A program made the position numbers and the translations under genes. Shown here one piece after another: positions 1 to 10,949 of a DNA stretch of 64,000 nucleotides. Position 1 is the first letter of the stretch; the number at the start of each line of letters is the position of its first letter. This DNA is from Arabidopsis thaliana (lineage: Eukaryota; Streptophyta; Magnoliopsida; Brassicales; Brassicaceae). The stretch covers positions 9,796,001 to 9,860,000 of the forward strand of contig NC_003070.9 of assembly GCF_000001735.4 (NCBI RefSeq), given 5' to 3'. The notes under the pieces were generated by a model. That model searched no databases. It saw nothing but the letters and a program-made list of their open reading frames with translations, and had not been told where the DNA came from.

Positions 1-44
1 TCTATATTTCCTTCTTCACCTTCGTAACTAACAACGACCCGAAA

Positions 45-176
45 ATGGGTATTGTTCAGATTGGTCATTGCGGCTGTGTTGGAGCTATCGCAGCACCTAG
101 AAATGTTGTGAAACCTCGCAAGGAAGAAAGTCGTGGTGATTATCATTCTTTTGAAGATTCTGATTCTATTCAATAA
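45..176 (+). other. Small upstream open reading frame (43 codons)
   Basis: An ATG at 45 opens a 43-codon frame (starting MGIVQIGHCGCVG) that closes at TAA 174-176, sixty bases before the proposed start of the polymerase gene. The same frame is open back to base 3, so it may be a uORF or part of an upstream coding exon whose splice I could not resolve. It is not in frame with the downstream coding sequence. Confidence 0.35.
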
Positions 177-235
177 AAAAGTTGCGATTTTTATTCTAAT
201 GAAGCGGGAATTGTTTTGTTTTGACTTGTGTAAAA

Positions 236-2891
236 ATGATCGAAGATTTTAGTGGAGCACGGGGAAGTAATAAGGATAAATCGATGCCATGGAAGAAGTT
301 AGATGCTAATGAATTTGGTATTCAGAGGTCAATGATACCAGATTCTACACGGATGGTTCTCAATAAACTCAAGAAAAAAGGTTTGCTTTTTACGCTTACT
401 TAGGCTTCTGATTGGACTCTGGCAATTCTTAGTGTGCTTATATGACAAATATCAGCTTCTGTTGGGAAGAGCTTTGAATTGTTTGGATTTTGTTTTGAAC
501 TCTGCCTTAAAATCTGTGTTTTAGTGGCTTTAGTGTAATGTGAACCCTCTCAAGCTTTTGAGATTGTTTAGTTTAGAACAATGTGAAGAATAGCTAAAGG
601 CTTTATTTTTGCTATGATTTTCCAGGATTTCAAGTTTACCTAGTTGGAGGTTGTGTTCGGGATCTTATTCTAGATAGAATCCCCAAGGATTTTGATGTTA
701 TCACTACTGCTGAACTCAAGGAGGTTTAAATCAGCTTATGTTCTTACTACAGACTTGTATTTTTTTATCCTTTTTTATGATGAACTCAATCTTGCCTCAC
801 AAATTTACGTTTTGAATCATCGCTTGTGTGTATAGGTACGGAAAGTATTTCCCGGCTGTCAAATTGTTGGAAGACGATTTCCAATATGTCATGTTTATGT
901 TGATGATATTATCATAGAGGTTTGTTCAACATTTCACTTATTTTACACTTTTTCCCTCTCTCCCTTTCTCCATCTTTCTCTCAAGTTCGTAAAATTGTAT
1001 CCTAAGGGATGATGGAGTTTTTCTTTTTAATAGGTGTCAAGTTTTAGTACTTCAGCAAGGACTGGTAAAGCGCCCAATAAAAGCTTTAGACGGCCTGCGG
1101 GATGCGATGAGCGGGATTATATTCGTTGGAAGAATTGCTTACAGCGTGATTTTACAGTCAACGGGTAAACAGTACCTCTCTATCTGTATTTCTCTTATAT
1201 TTGTGAATAGAAATCCATATGCAGCATCCGTTAACATTCATATGTTGGTTTTTCAGGTTGATGTTTGATCCATCGGAGAATGTAGTGTATGACTATATAG
1301 GAGGAGTTGAAGATTTAAGGAATTCTAAAGTAGGTTTTGCAATTTAAGCTATTATGCTTTATAGAAATCTACTGACATGTGAATGAATTGGTATAAGTCC
1401 TAATCAGTTGAAGTTTGCTCTGTAGGTTAGAACAGTATCCGCAGCGAATCTTTCATTTGTCGAGGATACAGGTCAGTTGCAGATGCAATGTTTTCATCAT
1501 TGGTATGAAAGATTGAAATCTATTTGTTTGGAAATGCTTTAAAAATCGTAACGGTGTTCACTTTGTAGCTCGCATTTTACGTGCAATTAGGATTGCAGCA
1601 AGGTTAGGATTCAGCTTGACTAAAGACGTTGCTATTTCTGTGAAGGAGCTTTCTTCTTCATTACTGAGACTTGACCCTGTATATCTCGTTACCTTTTCTT
1701 GTTCTCCTTGCTCTTCTTTTTTGTTTGTAAGGTTAGGACTAAACATTTTTCTATCGTGTTCCAATAATTCTGCAGTCAAGGATTCGGATGGAAATCAATT
1801 ATATGCTGGCATATGGGTCCGCAGAAGCTTCTTTACGGTTATTATGGAGATTTGGCCTCATGGAAATTCTTCTACCTATCCAGGTATGGTGAATTTTCTT
1901 TAGCAGTGTGGCATTATGGTGTACACACTGAGTACTTTCTGTTGTTCACATTGAAATCACTTATGTATTCGCAGGCATCTTATCTTGTTTCCCAAGGGTT
2001 CCGGAGGCGTGATGGAAGGTCCAACATGCTTCTGGTACATATTTTTGCATTCTCAGTTAGACATGGCAACTTCCTGTCTAGTAGTAGTAACACTACAGAG
2101 TGAAATTATGGTTCCATAGGGCTAACTGATTACCCTTGCAGTCGCTATTTCGCAACCTTGACCGACTTGTAGCACCTGATCGACCATGCAGCGAGTTCCT
2201 CTGGTGAGAAATCTTCTTTAATACATCTATCTTAGTAATTGGTTTTGCCTGGTTAACAAATTTTGGGACTATTAACCTCAGGATTGGGATCTTAGCATTC
2301 CACAAAGCATTAGTCGATCAGCCTCGGGATCCCACGGTAGTAGCTTCCTTCTGCCTTGCCATCTACAGTGAAGTATCTTTATCAGAAGCCATCGCAATTG
2401 CAAGGAGCAACTCAAAACAACACAACTCACACTTCCAAGAATTGTCCAGTCCTGAAAAGGACACTGCTGACTCAGAGAGCAAAATATCGCAGCAGGTCAT
2501 AAAATTAGCAGAGTCTATAAGATCAGCTGCGCGGAAATTGAATAACCGAGACTACATAGCTAACGCAATGAGCAAATACCCGCAAGCACCGGGCTCTGAT
2601 ATGGTTGGTACACTCACATTTCAATAAAACATTGCGATCACAATAACTGAAATGTTTCATATTCTTCATTGAGATTATTGATTGTTATCTCAGGTATTCT
2701 TGTCAAGACTTATGTTGGAGAGAGTAGAGAAAATGTTTGGAAATGTGAGAAGAAAAGGAAACCAAGAGAGAGATGATGTCCCAAGTTTAGAGCGTAGGAT
2801 AAACTACAAGTCTCTTGCCCTTGGAGACTTTCATGAGACACGTCGTGTTTTTGCTAGGATTGTCTTTGATACCATTTACCCTCTGGCCTAA
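236..2891 (+). CDS. Bacterial-type poly(A) polymerase / tRNA nucleotidyltransferase family protein (12 exons)
   Basis: Exons 236-380, 626-723, 836-919, 1034-1164, 1257-1329, 1426-1471, 1569-1678, 1776-1883, 1975-2034, 2142-2203, 2282-2603 and 2694-2891 join in one frame of 478 codons plus stop. The head domain has the class II nucleotidyltransferase motif LVGGCVRDLILDR followed by DFD (Asp70 and Asp72, the metal-binding pair). VGRRFPICHV resembles the signature separating bacterial poly(A) polymerases from CCA-adding enzymes. NGLMFDP, the Y-D-Y-I-G-G-V-E-D-L block and the RILRAIRIAARLGF helix complete the fold. The likely activity is addition of A residues to RNA 3' ends, probably in an organelle, where polyadenylation promotes decay. 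The start is uncertain: an in-frame stop lies at 200-202, no clear transit peptide is visible, and the true first exon may be upstream or outside the window. The locus is probably At1g28090. Confidence 0.85.
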
Positions 2892-5140
2892 AAGCCCACC
2901 AATTTTTTTTTCTTTCCAAATTCGTCTAATTGACTATAAATGAATTGATCTATGTCCTATCTTACTTCCCATGTGGAACATTCCTTACACACAGGAAAAA
3001 AATTGTAGCTAACAAGCAAGTTACTGGGCCCAAACTGATTGCAGAAGAACAAAGCTTTAACAAGAAATTGTTCACTTAACAACGTGATGAGGCTTAGATC
3101 AAAGTTCTCATGTTTTTTTTGTCATGTTTAGATCAAAGATCAAAGTTCTCATGTTTCTGAAGACAAATGTGTATTCTCTGATTCAAGAGCCTTGGGGATG
3201 CAGATGTATCTTCAGAGAACATAAACGAATGATGTTAAAGCACAGTAAGCTTTTGAGTTGGTACTACACACTCAACAGCAGACGTTTGCTAGTTTTAGTA
3301 CCTGAATCCTCTGTTCCATAAGTAAAGTACATAGACTTCATTACTTCAAAGTTCACACTTGCTTTTATATGTTTTATTGACTCGGTAAAATTTGCATTAT
3401 AATCCATTTTTTATCTTCGGTCTTGCATATTTGTGGTACTACTATTAACTAATGACCATATTTTAAGCTGACCGTATTATTAACTTTGAACCTCATTTTT
3501 GATGGAGTTAAACACAATCTATTCATATGATGGTCAACCAACACACAGACATATCATTAAGCAAAACTAAATGATACAGTTAAAACCCATAAACACCCAT
3601 TTCTTAAGAAACTAGCTTGTTGCCATGTCATTGATCAACCAGCAATCTTGAGTAACAAGTTGAAATTACATTAGTAAATACACCACATTTTTTCTGAAAA
3701 CCAAAAATCAAAACAGAGGCTCACTCACTAGCTCTCACCCCTTGTACATCAAATTGTGCATCGTTCGTGACTACTCGTCTGAGCTACATTTTTTTTTTTT
3801 GAACTTAAATTAATCTTTTTCTTTGGGACAGATTATGCATGATGTATTTATACTTTGTAGAATATTAATTTATTCAAAAGTGGGTTAGGCTTCCATATAA
3901 TCTGCACAAGAAAAACATTCGACTGACGAAATAGATAATGCGGAAATATTTTTGTTCTCTTGACGTAAATGGAAAAATCTATTAATTTCGCAATCTATCG
4001 TAAGCAAATCTTGAGAGTGACATGAGTCGAACCTAGCCGTTTCACAAAACTCCAAACCATGCAATGAAATGTCACTACTTGTTTCTAGAAACTATTACAC
4101 ATTTGGATTAGTTAACTGATTGGTTCATCACAAAATACGATATTACTTTATTTTATTAAAAATATAGATGTTACTTGATAATTGCAAATCCCAAATTGTG
4201 TATTGGCCTATCCTCAGAATCTGATCACTAAAAAAGCTGTACATTGTTTTTGTCCTTTTCCTATTTATTTGTCAATTCGTGCTTTTAAAATAAGATTTAT
4301 ACAGACAAAGTTAGGTGTACATGAAATATGCAGATCTTAATGAATCTCTATGAATGGCAGATTGTGAGATATTTCATAAAGTGATTGCTTTAAGACAGTC
4401 ACAAATAGAAGATTGAAAACATATCAAAGTTCCACTAACTTTGTAAATAGAAAAATAAAAAAGATGCAGCCAAATGCTATCACACATCTTTTGCCAATAT
4501 TTTGTTGTCTCCAAATTTTTGATTCATTAGTGATCTACGGTTCAACTTTTTTTCTTTCTTGTTTTATCTACGAAACAATTTTGAATTTTTGAGAATGTCT
4601 TTGTGCCGTATTAATTGAGATTTTGAATTGCAAGGCATACACAAAGCCATGACCTTCGCGCCATGGCTCACAGATTAATCTACATACCTTAAGTGGATGT
4701 AGTTTTCACTTTTCAGTTTAGTTTTTGGCTTTTAAAATAAATAAATAAACCATTAACCTTCTCAAAGCTTTGTAGATTTTTTTTTTTTTGTTTGTAAATT
4801 CATATAAGACCTCAAATATATAGGGCGAGCAAATCCATTTGCGAATTAGACTATTTTTTTTGTTAATTACTCTTAAATTATAATTTACCGTGGACTAGCT
4901 ACAAACTGCTTTTACACAAAAATAAACTTAGTATAAGAATGATTGTTTGATGATAAATTAAAATAAACTCAGTATGCACATCCATTAAAAACATAAATTT
5001 AGTAAGACGACAAAAAAGATGAGCAATTTATCTAGTAGTAGTATCTTTTAAACCTAACTATTGTGTGATTACTAAAATAATAAAGTAGACAATGAATGAT
5101 TAGGGATAGCGAATGAAGAAGGTGGAAGATGATGTTAACT
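2892..5140. other. Intergenic, AT-rich; no supportable gene
   Basis: About 2.2 kb between the polymerase stop and the NXD1 promoter. It holds the 3' UTR of the polymerase gene and then AT-rich DNA with homopolymer runs. A 65-codon frame at 3124-3321 has no recognisable feature and sits in degenerate sequence where a short phrase around 3096-3150 is repeated. I see no RNA gene or transposon end. Confidence 0.6.
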
Positions 5141-5144
5141 TCGG

Positions 5145-5156
5145 ATTGGCGCGAAA
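5145..5156 (+). promoter_or_regulatory. E2F-like site upstream of NXD1
   Basis: ATTGGCGCGAAA contains GCGCGAAA, the reverse complement of TTTCGCGC, a good match to plant E2F sites. It is a rare GC-rich island in AT-rich DNA, just before the presumed 5' leader. Occupancy is inferred from the motif alone. Confidence 0.3.
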
Positions 5157-6119
5157 TAAGATAAAAAAGCTTGTTCTTCAGAGAAGAAAGTGTTTATGAT
5201 TGGACAAAGAAAGAAAGAAGCAAAGCCTATCCACTTCTCATCTTCTCTATTACCAACAAACCTTCCCCTTCTCTGTCGGTTCCTCCTTTTCTATTATTTT
5301 TAATTCCAGATAATAAAAAGAAAATCTTTTTTTGCTTAAAGAGCTCAAACCGAAACCCATTTCAAGATTTCATCCTCCGGAGTGTTTCAACGAAGCTTGG
5401 GTATTGTTTCCATTTCTCTTTTTTGGGTTCAATTTTTGGTTCTGGATTAGCCTTTGTAATGTAGTAGTTCTGCGAATATACTTAGTGTAATTAATCAGCT
5501 TGCATTGTTGATAATCCACGCTTAAATCGATTTTGGGCAATTGCTGGTTTTTTATTATATGATTGGACAGATGAATGCAACAGTTTCTGGGTTATACTCT
5601 GTTTGATTTTTGTTTTAATAAGAGATTCCTCCAAAAGTTTTGCTGGGTTTTTTTTCTCTCCTACTTGTTTTAAAAATATCCCACTTGCAAGAGTGTGAAT
5701 TTGAAGACAAAGATGAGTCAATCTCTAGTTTTTGGTTTGATTTCATTTGACATTTGAGTCTGTGTCCTCAATATCCGTTTTCTATATTTCTTTTTTTGGG
5801 ATTTATTTCTTAAAATTTTCTTGCAGTTTAAAAGTTGGCAATTTGGATATGATGATTGTGTTGTTTACCTACCATGTGTTTATGATTCTGTCTCTATCTT
5901 CTTCATGGTTATATAAACATACACATCCTTTTTTGATAATAGTTTCATTGATTGAATGTGATGCTGAAGATTCTAAATGCTTTGATGTCAATTTTGGGTC
6001 TTTGCTGATTGGTTAACATCTCTGTCATTAGGTACATAAGTCTGATATGAGAGGTTTCGTCATAACTTGTCTTCTAAGGTAAGTTTCCTCACCTGTGGCG
6101 TAGATTGCATCATCAATCC

Positions 6120-7981
6120 ATGGACGTTGAAGAAAAGAGGGTTTCATCTGGTTATGCCAAGCCTCCATGGATATTCAAAGGAAGGCAAGAAAACACTTTT
6201 TGTAGCTTTTCAAGAATCTGATTTCTAGTATATGTTTTGCTAAATTTTCTTCTTACTGTGCTTTCAGTGCGTTGTACCAGATTCATCTTGTGAAGGCTGC
6301 GACTGCTCGAGCATTCATCCCCAAGGAGTTTCGACTAGTTGAAGCTTTTGGGTATAAAAGCATCTCCTGATGCGTGTTGCTATTGATTGTCTTCTTCAAA
6401 CTGCTTAACCATTGTTGTGTGTTGTGGGATTGTCAGATACACTCTTGGCGGTTTCTTCCTTGCTAGCTACGATGATAGCCCCGCTGGTGTCTTTGATGAG
6501 GTCTCCTTTTCTCCCTACTTACTCAAACTAACCACCCCACAACATTCTCTCAGCTTTTTGTTGCTTTTTCCCAGCTTGTAGTAATTGCAGGGATTGTATG
6601 GAACCCTCCTACATCATGCGCGTATGTTGATTCTCCCCTTCTTGTACTAATATAACCATTTTTTAGTAAAGCAGAATTTGACTAAAGTGAAGTGACCAAG
6701 ATTATAGATTCATGCTTATCGTAACATTGAGTTATGAAGTGGTATTTTTTTCTATTGCTTCAGATGGGCCGCGAGGGTACTTGTGAACAGCGATGAGGCT
6801 TGTCATCACGGACGCAAGGTAGGTGGGTCTACTTTGTATATTTGCTCTCTATCAATGGAATGATGAGAGATTGGCGAATAATAATGCATTATTGTATAAC
6901 ATGGTGATGTTGCAGGAAGTAGGACTCCCAAGCCAAGTTGCAAGATTTTCAAAAGTTAGTGACACTTTGTTCTTAAAAGTAATTTAGCTTTTAATTATTA
7001 CTGATTATGCTCCCAATAAGTTTCTTTTTAACTACATATGAGGAAAACAATATTACTCTTGTCTACATAAAGTGGAGACACTGTAATTATGAACTACAAA
7101 AATCATTCTTCCTAACTCTTGGAGAATGGGATCAAACATGTTGTCTTGATTGATCTTCTTTTACATTTTGCGTTGAGTAAAAGGGATTTTTTGTGGTTTT
7201 GAACAGAACATTACTGCAGTCCCAAAACAAAAAAGGGACAGAGCTTTTGGTTTCTTGGACACATTTGGTTTGGGAACTACTCTGTCTCATCCTGAGAATT
7301 TGATGGAGGTTAAGGTTAGTGAAGTTGATAGTGCTGCTTCTACTGATATCTGCAACATCCAAATTAGATCAGACGGTGAGTTCTTCGCTTCTTGGCCTAA
7401 CTTTAGCCTATGTGTAATACATTCTGAGAAAAATCATGTCATGTTTTGATATCTAACTATGATCTTAAACTGGCTACCTCAAAATCAGAGACCAAAGTTG
7501 GAAACTGGATGGGACCTGCAATCAAAATGGCTCTCCCAAGTTTTAGGTAAAAATTTGGCTCTAGTGATTGTTTTTATAGGACACTTGGCTCGTAAGCTCA
7601 TCAAAAATGTCAAATAATGGCAGTGGCAATACAATTTACAACTCAAACTTGCTCAAGTACTCATGCCATCTCCACTGCAGGTGTTGTTAGTCGTTACTGC
7701 TTCTACTTTACAAAATCTATCGATATATTGAAGAACACTTATAAGAAGAATTTTGTATTGAACTTTGCAGGGTGAGGCCGGTGAGACCTGCGGTTGTATC
7801 AGGGGCTTTGGAAGATGAGACAGAGAAGTTTACAGAACAGAATCACACATCACAAGAGTCACTTGAAAATGAAAGGCAGCTAAGCAAAGCCGTGATGCTA
7901 TCGAAACCAATCATAGCTCTTCAATTCAAATGCTTAACAATGCAAGTAGAAGCTCCTGTTGTAATTTACCCTTCAAAGTAA
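6120..7981 (+). CDS. NXD1: NEOXANTHIN-DEFICIENT 1 (acetoacetate decarboxylase-like fold), 10 exons
   Basis: Exons 6120-6184, 6268-6351, 6437-6500, 6575-6621, 6764-6818, 6916-6954, 7207-7375, 7489-7546, 7624-7680 and 7771-7981 give 282 aa. Conserved blocks are ARAFIPKEFRLVEAFGYTLG, FFLASYDDSPAG, the VWNPPTSCAWAARVLVNS segment and GLPSQVARF. The family is known from the tomato nxd1 mutant, which lacks neoxanthin but still makes ABA; the protein is required for neoxanthin formation with no defined catalytic step. No strong plastid transit peptide is seen: MDVEEKRV runs almost directly into the conserved core. Intron 1 starts with GC rather than GT (AG|GCAAGA). The long leader from about 5200 probably has at least one intron, with candidate donor AAG|GTAAGT near 6079. 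The 3' end converges on SCPL45. The locus is probably At1g28100; the identification is by recall of conserved segments. Confidence 0.87.
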
Positions 7982-8152
7982 ACACAACACTCAAATTCCA
8001 AGAACATACAGCTTCCTTCCTAAAAGGTTCACATCTTTACAAAAACAAATATTTCCGCTTTTTGCCGATTAAATAAGCCATTCTTAGGATAAGTGGTTTG
8101 CCAAAATCTATTATTTTATACTTACATAAGGTCAAGAGATCATGGTACAATA

Positions 8153-10832
8153 TCAGAATTCTTCAGGAAGAGGATGGCCGTCCAAGAACGCCTTGAACAG
8201 GACAAGTGATCTCTCAGGCTGTGAGAATGGGACCTCGTGTGAAGCTCCTCGCACTGTTGCAAAGGACAAGACATTTCCATAGACTTGAGTCCATCCTCCA
8301 ACCTGAGACACCAAACACAATGTGTTAGTTTTGTTTTCATTTTTTCTTTTTTTGTACCATTAGAGAATGTTGCTTGTTTACCTGTTGGCCTGCAAACCAG
8401 ACTCGATAAGGTACACTTGTTCTCAGTCCCAATTGTTTGGCCAATCTACTCACTAAGGTTCTACTTCCTGTCAACGGGATCACAGAATCTTGATCTCCAC
8501 TGTTCTTGCAAGAAAAACATCCACCATTAAATCATGAAGACAAGTAAAAGTTTAACAGAGAGACATTGATATTTACCTGTAGACAAGAACTGGAACTCCA
8601 GCTTTAACAAGGCTCCCTACGATATTAATCGTTGGTATTTCCACATCAAGCAATTGGTAATCAAGCACACTGTCATAATCATGAGAAAACCAAAATCAAA
8701 AAACGTTCAATAACTACCAACATCTATTGGAATCATCTGCAAACTTTTAGAGAAAAAAGTGATGACTAACTTGCTGCAAACTGTCCATTCACGTACTCCT
8801 ATGAGCCGAGCATGAAGAGCTTCCTGCACATCTCTTCGGTTTAGATAGTTGACCGTCTCATCTTCGACACAAACATCCACAGATTCTCCCACTTGCTGTT
8901 TTTTTCAAAGAATCAACAAAGGTCATAAACATAGTCACAGAGCAAATGACAAAAGCTCTAATATTTATGTTTGGTGTGTTGTGACTCACATTGGGGCTTA
9001 CTACTTTGGATTGAGATAGCACAGAGGGAATGCAAACATCGAGAGTGACATCATATTTATCAACAAATCGACTCGTCTCAGTGCTAACTTGACTCATCAC
9101 CTTAGAGCACATACTAGACATTGACCCTCTATAGTACTCACTCACATAGCGCGAGTAATTACAGTAAGATGTGAACATTTTGTAAGTCGAATCCGATATC
9201 AAGCCATGAGACCAGAAGTACTCAGCTCGCGAGTTGAAATCTGTCGCAAACTCCAAAACTGGATTGCCAATCTACAAAAAACAGGATTAAAGTCAAGAAC
9301 ATAAAACCATATTGAAATGAGAATGAGATCATGTTTCTTGACTTACAGCAATTCCTCTCAGATTGAACAAATGGTGCTTCTTGTTGTACTGAATCATAAG
9401 CTCAGCTAGTTGAGGAACATAATGGCCTACATTTGCATGCACACTTCAGCAACAAAAACTTCAACTAAAGAGCTTAAAGTAATGGAATGAATAAAGAGGA
9501 ACGTTAAAGTTATTACCAGCATAACTTTCACCAGTGATGAAGAGACTTCGATTGAGGTAATGAGGGAATTTGAGAAACCATCTTTGCAAGAACACAAGGT
9601 TGTCTCTTGCTGAAGTGGAAATAAAGAAGACAAAAGAGAGTTTGAGAGTGTTAAAGACAAACAGAAGGAAACAAGAAGAAGAGAATAATAACTTCAGATG
9701 TGATCTGCACAAAAGGTTGAATTCTTTTGTTCTTTTTGTCAGTCTCAGACTGGACAAAGAAACAAAAGCTGAATGAATCTTTTATTTTTAGGAAAATATT
9801 AATAATATTCACTTTCCTGTAAAAGGAAGAACAAACAAAAGAAATGACATTCACAGGTCATACTACTGTGTAACACCATCATCATAACTTCTCACTCAAT
9901 CAGAAAATTCTTATTAAAATGAAAAAAAAAAAAAAAAACTTGAAAGCCAAAGCTTTTGTGGTGTGTAAAAAGATGTCTGTTTTCATTTCTGGTGGTTACA
10001 AAATCTTACTTTTGATTTGTTGTTTTTTTCTGTTGTTGCTGAATTTTGAAAAAGGGAAAAAGACACAAACGTCTGGGTTCCTTTATGCAAAGTCTAAATC
10101 AATAGATTCAGCAAAACACAGTTTCTCTGAAGGGTTTTGTTTTTGCTTTCTTTAATCAAGAATTGAGAATTAAAGAAAAAGAAGATACTTAATGAAGGGT
10201 TTAAGAAGATTAACCAGTGATCTTATCATTAACACCCTCATAATGGGAGCTTTGAGTTGAATAAGAGAATCCAACTCCAACAGGTGTCTCTAGATACAAC
10301 ATATTAGCCTCTGCAACCACCAAACAAAATTAAAAATCAAGACTTAATAAAGTTTTTTGAAATGTTGAAAAAAGAGTCTTGAATTGTAATTACCTTGGTT
10401 CCAGCTATGCTGATTCTTGACCAAGATTGGTCCTTTTGGTCTAAATGGTCCGTTTTCTGAGAATGCCCCAACGCCCAAAGATGAACATCCAGGTCCTGCA
10501 TTTATCCACATTTTCACATTTAATTTTTTCTAATCTACTATAATGTAATTTGGTAGTTGAGAGTGAGTGAAGATTTGAAACGAACCTCCATTGAGCCAGA
10601 GGACGAGAGGTTTAGAGGATGGATTGGTTTCTGCCTCGGCGAAGTAGTAAAACAGAGCTCTCTGTTTCTTGTCGTCGACAGTGACATAACCGGAGTATTG
10701 CTGAAATCCGACCCGGGGTTGACCGGGTAAACGGGTGACTCGATCTGAGTGGGACAGAACACTAGAGGAGACCGTGAGAGAGTGGAAGATAATTAGAGCA
10801 AAAGAGATTGTGAGCCATTGGAGAGGAGACAT
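8153..10832 (-). CDS. SCPL45: Serine carboxypeptidase-like 45 precursor, 10 exons
   Basis: Reading down the minus strand, exons 10832-10586, 10495-10394, 10310-10215, 9609-9517, 9426-9347, 9271-8990, 8895-8771, 8669-8577, 8499-8382 and 8302-8153 give 461 aa. Residues 1-25 form a hydrophobic secretion signal. The S10 peptidase fold follows: the oxyanion segment [13 protein letters not shown], the nucleophile Ser177 in GESYAG, the acid in SGDQDSVIP (about 375-377) and His434 in GASHEVPF. Asn-x-Ser sites such as NYS suggest glycosylation. It should act in the secretory route, vacuole or apoplast, removing C-terminal residues; some family members are acyltransferases, but substrate cannot be read here. 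All three catalytic residues and both disulfide-rich regions are present, so it looks active. The locus is probably At1g28110. Confidence 0.93.
9780..10200. other. Large SCPL45 intron 3 (9610-10214)
   Basis: This is most of the 605 bp third intron, several times longer than its neighbours. It is T-rich on the coding strand and carries a run of 16 A on the plus strand near 9923-9938. Short open frames on both strands here are intronic. I see no embedded gene. Confidence 0.6.
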
Positions 10833-10921
10833 GATGTCACTTCTCGGTGTTTGGTTTGAGAAGAAGTGAAGAGGAGACTAGTGATGGACTTTGGTCTTTG
10901 TTTTCCCACTTGCTCCTTTGC

Positions 10922-10929
10922 ATTTATAT
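10922..10929 (-). promoter_or_regulatory. TATA box of SCPL45
   Basis: On the minus strand the sequence reads GATATAAATG, a good TATA element about 90 bp upstream of the SCPL45 ATG at 10832. That leaves a short leader of roughly 55-65 nt, normal for this gene type. Start-site position is inferred. Confidence 0.5.
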
Positions 10930-10949
10930 CAAGATTCACCTTTTTCTTA

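Noticed and set aside
4018..4080. ATGAGTCGAACCTAGCC resembling the 3' part of a reverse-strand tRNA
   Set aside because: No cloverleaf can be drawn; only a short B-box-like word is present.
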